A stretch of DNA of 29,010 bases from a virus. Below are positions 5,963 through 12,098 of this stretch, one piece after another. The notes beneath the pieces were generated by a model, which was not told the DNA's origin, made no database searches, and saw only the letters and a list, made by a program, of their open reading frames with translations. Each line of letters begins with the position of its first letter. Within the stretch, counting starts at the first letter, position 1. Location of the stretch: positions 1 to 29,010 of IMG/VR virus record IMGVR_UViG_3300030329_004017; one strand, written 5' to 3'. A program made the translations under genes and the position numbers.

Positions 5963-6103
5963 TTAATTAGTTCTTTTAAAGCTGATCGCGTAAGCCAAAT
6001 CCCAAGAGCAGCCAGCCTTGCCGTCGTCGCCAGAACCAGCTCCCCGCGGAATGCGAATTACCCGGTAGGGCGACTCAAGGAGCGTGTATCCGTGCTTCGT
6101 TTC
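5963..6103 (-). other. Spacer after csrA with a coding-like frame but no start codon
   Basis: Between the csrA stop and the palindrome lies a 46-codon open frame that reads like protein (GYTLLESPYRVIRIPRGAGS, then GDDGKAGCSWDLAYAISFKR) but has no ATG, GTG or TTG where a start is needed, and a TGA closes it upstream. It may be the remnant of a gene whose 5' end was lost when csrA was inserted, or an untranslated RNA segment. I do not call a gene here. Confidence 0.35.
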
Positions 6104-6114
6104 TCACATCCTCG

Positions 6115-6288
6115 TTATCGACCACCTTCGGCCTCGCTCTCTTTGCCCTTTAGTTCGCCTCTAAGTATCTCTGTCTTCCTGTCGGCTTTAATCGAAAGTG
6201 TGACCCGGTTAGCTGACACCTTCTGTACGTAGACTTCGGAATCACCAATGTAAAGCTTCTCACCCTTCTTGCGCGTCAGTACCAACAT
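6115..6288 (-). CDS. csrA: CsrA-family RNA-binding translational regulator
   Basis: 57 aa, the usual length. It opens MLVLTRKKGEKLYIGD, matching the canonical CsrA strand 1 (Leu4, Thr5, Arg6, where CsrA contacts RNA), then VYVQKVSANRVTLSIKAD, then TEILRGEL, matching the second RNA-contact strand with its Arg (Arg43) and Glu. CsrA is a dimer that binds GGA motifs in message leaders and blocks or changes translation. The start at 6288 has AAAGGA eight bases upstream, itself a GGA site, so self-repression is possible. AACGAGGATGT at the stop codon resembles the CsrA site consensus. It overlaps the previous gene by 29 bases and is in the recombination operon. Finding it in a phage is unusual. Confidence 0.93.
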   Translation of the reverse strand: MLVLTRKKGEKLYIGDSEVYVQKVSANRVTLSIKADRKTEILRGELKGKESEAEGGR

Positions 6289-6448
6289 GATTGAATCCTT
6301 TCTGGAGGTCTGAATCTATCTGGTCAAGATAACTGTACTGCTCTTCTATAAGACGCTCTGTCTCAGCCTGGAAGACTGGGTTTAACTCCAGGTCTCTACG
6401 CTGTTCCAGATATTCGATGCGAGCTAGCCCAAGATTGAAAGCGTTCAT
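6260..6448 (-). CDS. Small hypothetical protein, 62 aa
   Basis: MNAFNLGLARIEYLEQRRDL followed by a long charged helix (ETERLIEEQYSYLDQIDSDL), probably a coiled coil or helical hairpin. I start at 6448, where AGCAGGTGCAGC precedes the ATG. A longer in-frame start at 6535 would lie inside the terminator's downstream flank and translate through the operator, which is unlikely. It is the first gene of the left operon and overlaps csrA by 29 bases. No family recognised; coupling with csrA suggests a shared role or simply compactness. Confidence 0.65.
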   Translation of the reverse strand: MNAFNLGLARIEYLEQRRDLELNPVFQAETERLIEEQYSYLDQIDSDLQKGFNHVGTDAQEG

Positions 6449-6488
6449 GCTGCACCTGCTTTCAATAGTTAAATTGTTTCCACTGTTT

Positions 6489-6504
6489 AAGACTATATCG
6501 TCTT
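6489..6504 (-). promoter_or_regulatory. Operator-like palindrome at the head of the csrA-recombination operon
   Basis: AAGACGATATAGTCTT on the minus strand, 7/8 symmetric and one of four related 16-mers in the window. It lies between the terminator at 6536-6568 and the first gene of the operon. TATAGT within it could be a -10, but I see no good -35 at the right distance, so the promoter call is weaker than the operator call. Confidence 0.5.
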
Positions 6505-6535
6505 TGGTGGTTGGCTGGAATAGCAATATGCGCAT

Positions 6536-6568
6536 AAAAAAAGATGGCTGATATCCGTATCAACCATC
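6536..6568 (-). terminator. Rho-independent terminator of the lysis operon
   Basis: On the minus strand GATGGTTGATA-cgga-TATCAGCCATC, with one G-T wobble pair, followed by seven Ts (6536-6542). It closes the operon of small genes downstream of the lysis region and separates it from the csrA operon. Confidence 0.85.
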
Positions 6569-6602
6569 CTCAACTGAAGGAACCGTCGCAACCAGACTTC
6601 TG

Positions 6603-6737
6603 CTACTTCTCTTCTTCTTTGTTGTTAGCTTTCCTATCCATGGAACCAAAGAAGTAAAGAAGAGCGATTCCCTCAGTTACTCCAACACTCATCCTGTCTC
6701 TTAATGCGAACTGCTGTGTTGTCAGGTCTAGTTTCAT
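6603..6737 (-). CDS. Small hypothetical protein, 44 aa
   Basis: MKLDLTTQQFALRDRMSVGV then TEGIALLYFFGSMDRKANNK and an acidic/basic tail. It has a short hydrophobic stretch (GIALLYFFG) that could associate with membrane. Its ATG overlaps the stop of the upstream gene (ATGA, 6734-6737), which argues for coupling and a real gene. Function unknown; position suggests an accessory lysis or membrane role. Confidence 0.6.
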   Translation of the reverse strand: MKLDLTTQQFALRDRMSVGVTEGIALLYFFGSMDRKANNKEEEK

Positions 6738-6844
6738 ATCGACCACCCAGAAAGGGCTGCCAGGAATAATCCTATAGCAAAGATAGCGACTATGACTGCT
6801 AAACCCAAAAGTTGAATCCTGTCACTCTCATTCAGTTTCTGCAC
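6734..6844 (-). CDS. Single-span membrane protein, 36 aa (GTG start)
   Basis: MQKLNESDRIQLLGLAVIVA then IFAIGLFLAALSGWSI: a charged N-terminus followed by a clear transmembrane helix of about 22 residues that runs almost to the C-terminus. It starts at GTG (6844) after CAGGGGACTTCTAAG and overlaps the end of the previous gene. Small one-span proteins near a holin often act as holin, antiholin or spanin-like accessories. No family recognised. Confidence 0.6.
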   Translation of the reverse strand: MQKLNESDRIQLLGLAVIVAIFAIGLFLAALSGWSI

Positions 6845-7116
6845 CTTAGAAGTCCCCTGAATAGCCCTCTACGCTCTCGATTGAATAGACGCCTGATTAT
6901 ACCTTCAGAACGAAAAAGGCCCTTGGATTCGCTCTCAGAAGCTGCTTTTTTCTGTTGTTGACTCTGCTTTGGCTTCTCAGGCTCTTTGGGCGTCTCTTCG
7001 TTCATGAAATCGTACTTAGCCAAGATGGCTGACTTACCTGGGATTTTCTTAGGTGTATCAGCCATGTGGTCGTACGGGTTAGCTGTCAGTACTACTAGCA
7101 GAATCAGTGATTCCAT
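6832..7116 (-). CDS. Hypothetical protein with short hydrophobic N-terminus, 94 aa
   Basis: I start at 7116 (MESLILLVVLTANPYDHMAD), with GGAGACTGAAG just upstream; the longer in-frame reading would overlap the 7130-7450 gene in a non-coding frame. A hydrophobic start (LILLVVLTA) is followed by a Lys/Pro/Gln/Glu-rich linker and a strongly basic end (GIIRRLFNRERRGLFRGLLR). It could be a small anchored protein with a basic tail. Function unknown. Its last codons overlap the next gene by 13 bases. Confidence 0.6.
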   Translation of the reverse strand: MESLILLVVLTANPYDHMADTPKKIPGKSAILAKYDFMNEETPKEPEKPKQSQQQKKAASESESKGLFRSEGIIRRLFNRERRGLFRGLLRCRN

Positions 7117-7129
7117 CTTCAGTCTCCGA

Positions 7130-7450
7130 TTACATGTGTGATATCTCGTCTTTAATTTTGGCGTGCTCCACGTTGAGCCTATCCCAGAGAAGCTGCATAA
7201 CCTCTTCAATAACTGGAACCAAATGTTTTCCACCGATGTAATCATTCTCCACCTTGACTGTCCCGGTAGGAAACCCAGCAGCCATGCCAATACGCATAGT
7301 CACATCAAACCCATCGCGGGTGGCTACCGCTATTCCGTCTAATACTCGCTTAACCTCCATCTCCCTGTGGTTTATCCGTTCAGCTTCTTTGATTCGGTCA
7401 TCTAACTCAGCTCGTTCTTTCTTCAGTCTTTCTACTAGTCCGTGATCCAT
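7130..7450 (-). CDS. Hypothetical coiled-coil protein, 106 aa
   Basis: MDHGLVERLKKERAELDDRI and KEAERINHREMEVKRVLDGI predict a long helical coil over the first ~40 residues. A compact region GMAAGFPTGTVKVENDYIGG and a C-terminal helix follow. Start at 7450 with GAGG upstream, nine bases after the protease stop; a TTG at 7462 is a weaker alternative. No family recognised. Being coupled to the protease, it could be a partner or inhibitor, which is speculation. Confidence 0.65.
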   Translation of the reverse strand: MDHGLVERLKKERAELDDRIKEAERINHREMEVKRVLDGIAVATRDGFDVTMRIGMAAGFPTGTVKVENDYIGGKHLVPVIEEVMQLLWDRLNVEHAKIKDEISHM

Positions 7451-7458
7451 ATCAGCCC

Positions 7459-8511
7459 TCAAATGTGCAAGTAGGAAATGTCTCTACGGTTGATACCGTC
7501 TACACGACTAATCAACCAACTACCTCTAGCGTTCAACATTCTTCCAGCCACTCTATCTGTTACCCAGAATGAACCCACTGGTTGGTCTAGATAGGTAGGT
7601 CCACTGATCCAATCGCCCCAGCTGTTCTGAATGAGAAACAGCCTCTCGCCATAGTGCTTATAGGCTTCGTTGTCCTCGTCATCGATGCAGCCAATGAAGG
7701 TCATGGCATGTGACCAGCTACCCCTAGGACGAGCTACACCGAATCTACCGCGGTCAGAATTGAAACCGTAGTCACTACAGACTGCTACGCCGTATCCGTT
7801 GCCAATGGCATCACAGAGCTCATCAGTATTGGTGATGAGTGCAACGTGCTTAGATTTGTTTTTGGCTGCTATTTTGTTGAGCCATCCTGGCGTGCCTCTT
7901 CTGCCCCAATTGTGTCCAGTGCGCGAATTGTAAGACGATAAATCCTCGCTGTTACTACCAGATGAGTAATCGCCACGAACCAGAAAACCCCCTGGCCCAT
8001 CATCTGAGACGTATCCACAGAGGTCACTGCAACTAGCCCCCTGCCCTCCATGTCCGCGCCAGCCGTAGATGTTTTCAGTAGCAAGCCTGCCCTTGTAATC
8101 AGTTTCGCCGAATGCAGCATCAATACAGTAGTCAAGCATACCGCTGTTGCGAGTAGCGTGACTAACACAATCGCCCGTTGTCTGTGGTTCATAGCCACCA
8201 AACTCCGGCTCTAGTTGAAGTACTGCTTTGTAGGGCAAGCTGATTTTGCCCCTGCCTGTCTTCTCTAGATGGATAGCAACCTGACCAAACAGGAAGCCTC
8301 CTTGCTTCGCTGTAAGGCTAGAGCAAAGAGAAGCGAACTTCTCTGGGTTTCTAACGCTTCCTACCGCTTTGACAAGATGCCCATTTTCATCATAGCCACC
8401 CTGTGAATACAGTCTGACTAAGTCTTCGGGTTTAGGCGCTTCATCTTTGAATTCATGCCAAGCACCTAATGATCCGTGGTCATATTCATTAGATGTGATC
8501 GTATTCGTCAC
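7459..8511 (-). CDS. Papain-like (peptidase family C1) cysteine protease
   Basis: 350 aa. The papain catalytic plan is complete and in order: Gln110-TTGD-Cys115-VSHA (oxyanion Gln and nucleophile), SWSHAMTFIG with His268, and IQNSWGDW with Asn296. Family C1 enzymes hydrolyse peptide bonds. The ~100 residues before the nucleophile could act as a propeptide or targeting domain. No signal peptide is visible, so export would need the holin or another route. GTG start at 8511 with AGGA eight bases upstream; it overlaps the previous gene by 23 bases. No lysozyme, amidase or transglycosylase was recognised nearby, so it may be the lytic enzyme or a tail/host protease. Confidence 0.88.
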   Translation of the reverse strand: MTNTITSNEYDHGSLGAWHEFKDEAPKPEDLVRLYSQGGYDENGHLVKAVGSVRNPEKFASLCSSLTAKQGGFLFGQVAIHLEKTGRGKISLPYKAVLQLEPEFGGYEPQTTGDCVSHATRNSGMLDYCIDAAFGETDYKGRLATENIYGWRGHGGQGASCSDLCGYVSDDGPGGFLVRGDYSSGSNSEDLSSYNSRTGHNWGRRGTPGWLNKIAAKNKSKHVALITNTDELCDAIGNGYGVAVCSDYGFNSDRGRFGVARPRGSWSHAMTFIGCIDDEDNEAYKHYGERLFLIQNSWGDWISGPTYLDQPVGSFWVTDRVAGRMLNARGSWLISRVDGINRRDISYLHI

Positions 8512-8926
8512 TATCGAAATCCTGACTCAAGTTGACGATGTCAGTCTCTTCCATCGAGCTTGTTTGCTCTAACACTGATTCGGCTAATAGCTCAGGCTCT
8601 CGCGCCCATCGTCCGAACCTTTGAGTACTACAGCTAGAGCAGAATTCCCTGGCACGTGACTCCACAACATTCCTGGTACGTCGTCGCCTACGCTTAGAAG
8701 TGCGGGCCAATCTGCTTCTATCACAGTCTTCAAACGCTTCTAGAAGAAACTTGATTAGCTGAAAGATGATGTCCACCGAACCTGATAGATCGCGTGCTGA
8801 ATACCCTGGTTCATCACCACCGTTTTCGATGTGCTGGTCAACAGCAGAAGTTGCGGCTTTTACATCATCGAATGATGCCCCTGTAACTTTTGCAGCCACA
8901 GTTGCACAAAACGTTTTGCTATCCAT
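8489..8926 (-). CDS. Hypothetical protein, 145 aa, with basic cluster
   Basis: N-terminal helix-rich half (MDSKTFCATVAAKVTGASFD, VDIIFQLIKFLLEAFEDC), then a very basic segment (RTSKRRRRRTRNV) and a Cys/Arg stretch FCSSCSTQRFG, ending in an acidic tail (SQDFDSDEYDHI). No family recognised. It overlaps the protease start, so the two are translated together. The charged halves might pair with DNA, membrane or each other, but no role can be assigned. Confidence 0.65.
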   Translation of the reverse strand: MDSKTFCATVAAKVTGASFDDVKAATSAVDQHIENGGDEPGYSARDLSGSVDIIFQLIKFLLEAFEDCDRSRLARTSKRRRRRTRNVVESRAREFCSSCSTQRFGRWAREPELLAESVLEQTSSMEETDIVNLSQDFDSDEYDHI

Positions 8927-8936
8927 CTTCTACCTC

Positions 8937-9704
8937 CTATTTAACGGCTTTTAGGCCAGTTGCTAATTCCTGCCATGCTGTCTGATGGTCCTGTAGAGAC
9001 TTACCTTTGAGCACCTTTCCAAGCTGACCAGCTAACGGAGTAAAGAACTCCGTGCGCATCTTCGTTCTAGCTGGGTCTTGGAATAGCTCACGCATTGCCT
9101 TAGCGGTTTCCTTGTTGAGCTCTGATACGCTCTTGATTCCACCTGCTGCCACTGCTGCTGCTTTTGATGTGTAGACACTAGCAATCTTCTTAGCGGCGTC
9201 AGAATCGATGCTAGGTGCATTAACGGCTAAGTCGTAGGCAAACTTGGCAAGCTTGTATTTACCATCAGGAAGATTCACTGGCTTAGGTGGTGTTGGCTTT
9301 GGTCCTGGTGTTGGAATAACCGGCCCTTTACCACCTATCGTGATTTCAACAGCGCCCTCTTTTGTGGTCACTGTCTTGGCATCGAAGTCCACATAGATAG
9401 CAACTACTTTGACTGTGTATTTACCAGCCTTACCACGTATCTCTACTACGTTCCCTTTTTCGTCTGCGCTAACGCCTGCAGGAATAGCCCAGACGTATTT
9501 GATAGCTCCACCTGGAGCAGTGATACGCGCGAATGTCTGCACGTTCATTGATAGCCCAGTTGATACCTTTGGCTGTTGGGCTACTACTTTCCTCGGTTCA
9601 TTGATAGCCCTCAGAAAGAGAGCATCAACACCATAGAGGACGACAAGAGCTACCGCCAACGGCGCGCAAAACCTTGTGAGGAAGTTTGCAATCTTCGTCT
9701 TCAT
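8937..9704 (-). CDS. Membrane-anchored protein with Ig-like domain
   Basis: 255 aa. A positively charged start, then one hydrophobic helix (RFCAPLAVALVVLYGVDALF, about residues 12-31), placing the rest outside the membrane. Residues about 50-130 have Ig/PKD-like beta strands (YVWAIPAGVSADEKGNVVEI, GKYTVKVVAIYVDF). A proline linker VIPTPGPKPTPPKP follows, then an Ala/Lys-rich helical C-terminal domain. This domain plan is familiar from planctomycete genomes and their phages, with no known function. Next to the holin-like gene and upstream of the protease, it may help disrupt or modify the envelope. Overlaps the holin-like stop by ATGA. Confidence 0.7.
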   Translation of the reverse strand: MKTKIANFLTRFCAPLAVALVVLYGVDALFLRAINEPRKVVAQQPKVSTGLSMNVQTFARITAPGGAIKYVWAIPAGVSADEKGNVVEIRGKAGKYTVKVVAIYVDFDAKTVTTKEGAVEITIGGKGPVIPTPGPKPTPPKPVNLPDGKYKLAKFAYDLAVNAPSIDSDAAKKIASVYTSKAAAVAAGGIKSVSELNKETAKAMRELFQDPARTKMRTEFFTPLAGQLGKVLKGKSLQDHQTAWQELATGLKAVK

Positions 9705-9892
9705 TGTTGATTCATCTTGGCTAAACCGCGTGAAATTGTATAACCGCCACCAACTAAGCCAGCAGCAATTAACGCAAGCAGTTTAGGCCAAGGGTCATCA
9801 ACAGAACCCAGCAATCCAGAAGAGGCTATTGAAGCCAATACAAGCGAAATAACAGTCACCCAGAATTCCGTCGTTTTCCATCCCGGTTTCAT
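9701..9892 (-). CDS. Holin-like protein, two transmembrane segments
   Basis: 63 aa: WKTTEFWVTVISLVLASIAS (TM1), a short loop with SVDDPWP, LLALIAAGLVGGGYTISRGL (TM2) and a short Lys/Gln tail. Size and topology fit small phage holins, which pore the inner membrane at the end of infection. The W-T-E-F-W start with two helices is common in phages of this kind. The gene precedes the anchored Ig-like protein and the protease, as expected of a lysis cassette. Confidence 0.7.
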   Translation of the reverse strand: MKPGWKTTEFWVTVISLVLASIASSGLLGSVDDPWPKLLALIAAGLVGGGYTISRGLAKMNQQ

Positions 9893-9914
9893 TGTCTACC
9901 TCCTTAGTGTTTTC

Positions 9915-10004
9915 CTATCTGTAGATGCAGTCCCAACAGTTTCTATCTCGCCTAACCCTAACATTAGGGACACTACGCTTAGTGGGGGTTATCGCTAAAG
10001 CCAT
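9915..10004 (-). CDS. Possible 29-aa protein, duplicated tail of the zinc-ribbon gene
   Basis: MALAITPTKRSVPNVRVRRD then RNCWDCIYR. Its C-terminal half repeats the end of the upstream protein (VPRVRVRRERNCWDCI), and the DNA is similar too (gcagtcccaacag versus gcagtcccagcag). It looks like a partial tandem duplication. Whether this short frame is translated is uncertain; no strong ribosome site is seen. The 140-bp gap between 10032 and 9893 holds nothing else. Confidence 0.35.
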   Translation of the reverse strand: MALAITPTKRSVPNVRVRRDRNCWDCIYR

Positions 10005-10032
10005 TGTCACCGTTTGCGGTGCTAAGTCTACG

Positions 10033-10368
10033 TCACGTGTCCGCCACGTTTTCTTTGGCGGTTATGCAGTCCCAGCAGTTACGTTCGCGACGCACACGCA
10101 CCCTTGGCACTTTCCGCCTAGTCGTTTCCGCGTCGTGTAAATTGCAGTGGTGGACTGGCAAAGGCTTATTCACACCGCAGCCGCACTGCTTAGCGGGTAT
10201 TTCGTCTACGACATCGCCTAAGTGCGGACAGTTGTCTAGCAACTCTACATACTGTAGTGACCTACCAGTGGTGCCGTCTTTGTGCACGATAAATCCACAC
10301 TTGCAGACAAACTTGCCCTTTGGCTTTCGCCGGACAGCAAAACCACATTCTGGACAAAGCCAAGCCAT
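10033..10368 (-). CDS. Cysteine-rich zinc-ribbon protein, 111 aa
   Basis: Opens with a zinc-ribbon pattern, CPECGF...CKCGF (two CxxC/CxC knuckles), followed by a second Cys/His cluster (NCPHLG, CGCG, HHCNLH) and a final NCWDC. Such rubredoxin-like modules bind zinc and often mediate protein or nucleic-acid contacts. Its ATG at 10368 overlaps the upstream adhesin gene's stop. Lying at the end of the tail operon, it may be a tail-tip or assembly factor; the function is not known. Confidence 0.7.
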   Translation of the reverse strand: MAWLCPECGFAVRRKPKGKFVCKCGFIVHKDGTTGRSLQYVELLDNCPHLGDVVDEIPAKQCGCGVNKPLPVHHCNLHDAETTRRKVPRVRVRRERNCWDCITAKENVADT

Positions 10369-11513
10369 TAGAGGGACGTTATCTTTGCTACGAGATTAGT
10401 GTGGTCGCACGGACCCGGATCGCCGCTTCCCACGCACAGTCCATCTATAGTGTCCACCTGTTCCTCATCCCATGCGAGGCAATCCACGTCCTGGTTTGTG
10501 AAAACCTTTTTCAGCCGCACACCATACCCTGCACCTTCAGGGGTTCCGGAAAGGGGGAAATTGACGTATAGCGTTGTGTCGTTAGTAATTGGGTCGTGGA
10601 ACACTTCCACGGCTACGCACGACGTGCTACCAGTCCCGCAAGGGAATCCAAAAAATGCACTGTTCCAAACGCAACCCTGGTCGAATGCACACACGCACGG
10701 ATTGGGGTTTGTCCCAAAAGGGATATAAGACAACACGTAGGTTCCGTTTATGTCTTCGCAGCAGCTATGGGCCGTATCAGCACCTGATATCTCTACCTCC
10801 AAGAAATTGGGTGCTTCGTTGTCCCCACAGTAGAGGCAGTTAGCTGGTGGACAATCAGGACAGCCAGACACTTCGGAATCCATCGATGATCTACGGCCCT
10901 GCCAATCATCGACGGTTAGGTTGCCCGCTGTTACCGCAGCCGTGCCACAGCCAAACCCCTTTTTTTCATGGGTAGTAAGCTGCACACGATCAGATCGTAC
11001 GCCGTATTCATTACCGAAGTAACGGACTGTTGTTTCTACGTAGCCATAATCACTAAGTGGACTCTCGGGAACCATTGACAGGCACATGTCTACTTCAGTG
11101 CCTAGCGGTATGCCTATCGTCTTTGCGTAGCCGTGTTCGGTATCTGTTCCAGCATCATGCTTGTATAGCTTGAGTGTTGCGTTACTGCTGCCAAACTCCA
11201 GCTGTCCGTAGTAGTAGTTATCAGACGCTTCACCTAATACAGCGCCAGCAATCAGCCGCGCCTGGACTCCGTCTTCATTGCCATAGACCTTGGCATAGAC
11301 AACATGACCGTATTCATCTGGCTGTGTTCCATCGTCGTAGTTGCTATAGCAGATCGTGTCGTCCTGACGCAGATCCGCTTTTTCGTCCTTGATATCAGCG
11401 TCGCCAGCGTATTCCGTCCAGCCTGCACCAAGACTATCACCGTCCGCCCTATCGAATAGATCGCGGTGGATAATGCAGTTACTGCAACAGGGAAACCAGC
11501 CTTTGCTTCCCAT
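10368..11513 (-). CDS. Tail tip / receptor-binding candidate, cysteine-rich
   Basis: 381 aa. After MGSKGWFPCCSNCIIHRDLF comes DRADGDSLGAGWTEYAGDAD, the typical opening of a laminin-G/concanavalin-like beta-sandwich, extending to about residue 205. The C-terminal part is rich in paired cysteines (CPDCPPANCLYCGD, CCEDINGTYVLSY, CVCAFDQGCVW), suggesting disulfide or metal-stabilised repeats. In other planctomycete-associated phages similar beta-sandwich proteins sit at the end of the tail cluster. Position after the tail hub supports a host-recognition role; this is inference from order and fold. Confidence 0.6.
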   Translation of the reverse strand: MGSKGWFPCCSNCIIHRDLFDRADGDSLGAGWTEYAGDADIKDEKADLRQDDTICYSNYDDGTQPDEYGHVVYAKVYGNEDGVQARLIAGAVLGEASDNYYYGQLEFGSSNATLKLYKHDAGTDTEHGYAKTIGIPLGTEVDMCLSMVPESPLSDYGYVETTVRYFGNEYGVRSDRVQLTTHEKKGFGCGTAAVTAGNLTVDDWQGRRSSMDSEVSGCPDCPPANCLYCGDNEAPNFLEVEISGADTAHSCCEDINGTYVLSYIPFGTNPNPCVCAFDQGCVWNSAFFGFPCGTGSTSCVAVEVFHDPITNDTTLYVNFPLSGTPEGAGYGVRLKKVFTNQDVDCLAWDEEQVDTIDGLCVGSGDPGPCDHTNLVAKITSL

Positions 11514-12098
11514 CTACGGACACTCCGCTTGGATGACGATATAGCGGCCACCTTGCCGCACTACTAGCATTTCTTCGTTGTTTTTGACCAGGCTAAAGGT
11601 GCCTAGCGGATCGTGCACCGTAACGTCTGTCGTTGTGTCGTTTTCGAATATGTCTTTCAGGTCACAGCTGCACTGGCCCGCGGTAGTCGCACCGAAGTCT
11701 TCTTTGGCTATAGCGTGCCAAAGCGTTGGAATATCCATAATGAAGACGTATGTTTTGCCGTCAGCTCCATCTATTTCAAAGATGGGAAGGACTGTGTCTT
11801 CCAAAACGTTTGTTCCGTCAATCGTGCGACCGACAAACTGAACACCTGAATCACGGTCTGTGTCTGTTACGCCTTGGCTTCCTGCTGTCCTTGTGTATGC
11901 ACTGTCAACAGTAACCATTTGGAATGTATTGGAGTAGCCAGTTGGATAAGTTCCACTCGTCGTTGTCTTGGCGTGCCTGAGTCGCACCTTTGGAGTGAGA
12001 TTAGTAGATCTTTGATTGGCGCGGTTCAACTGCTTCAGATGCTCTATTTCACGCTCTAAATACTGTACGCGACGCTCTAGCGGTAGGTTAGTTGTCAT
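11514..12098 (-). CDS. Tail-associated protein with N-terminal coiled coil
   Basis: 194 aa. A leucine-zipper-like coil (RRVQYLEREIEHLKQLNRAN) would trimerise the protein. It is followed by a beta-rich region (MVTVDSAYTRTAGSQGV, FEIDGADGKTYVFIM, CSCDLKDIFENDTTTDVTVH) and ends in IQAECP. Coil plus beta domain is typical of tail fibre or tip subunits. It starts at 12098 overlapping the hub stop by ATGA and ends next to the adhesin start. Function inferred from architecture and location. Confidence 0.6.
   Translation of the reverse strand: MTTNLPLERRVQYLEREIEHLKQLNRANQRSTNLTPKVRLRHAKTTTSGTYPTGYSNTFQMVTVDSAYTRTAGSQGVTDTDRDSGVQFVGRTIDGTNVLEDTVLPIFEIDGADGKTYVFIMDIPTLWHAIAKEDFGATTAGQCSCDLKDIFENDTTTDVTVHDPLGTFSLVKNNEEMLVVRQGGRYIVIQAECP

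Noticed and set aside
5945-6232. A 95-codon + strand ORF over the csrA region
   Set aside because: It is the antisense shadow of csrA and its spacer; the minus-strand csrA reading matches a known family from first to last residue.
6832-7290. A 152-aa version of the 6832-7116 gene
   Set aside because: The extra N-terminus overlaps the 7130-7450 gene in a non-coding frame and has no ribosome site; the ATG at 7116 does.
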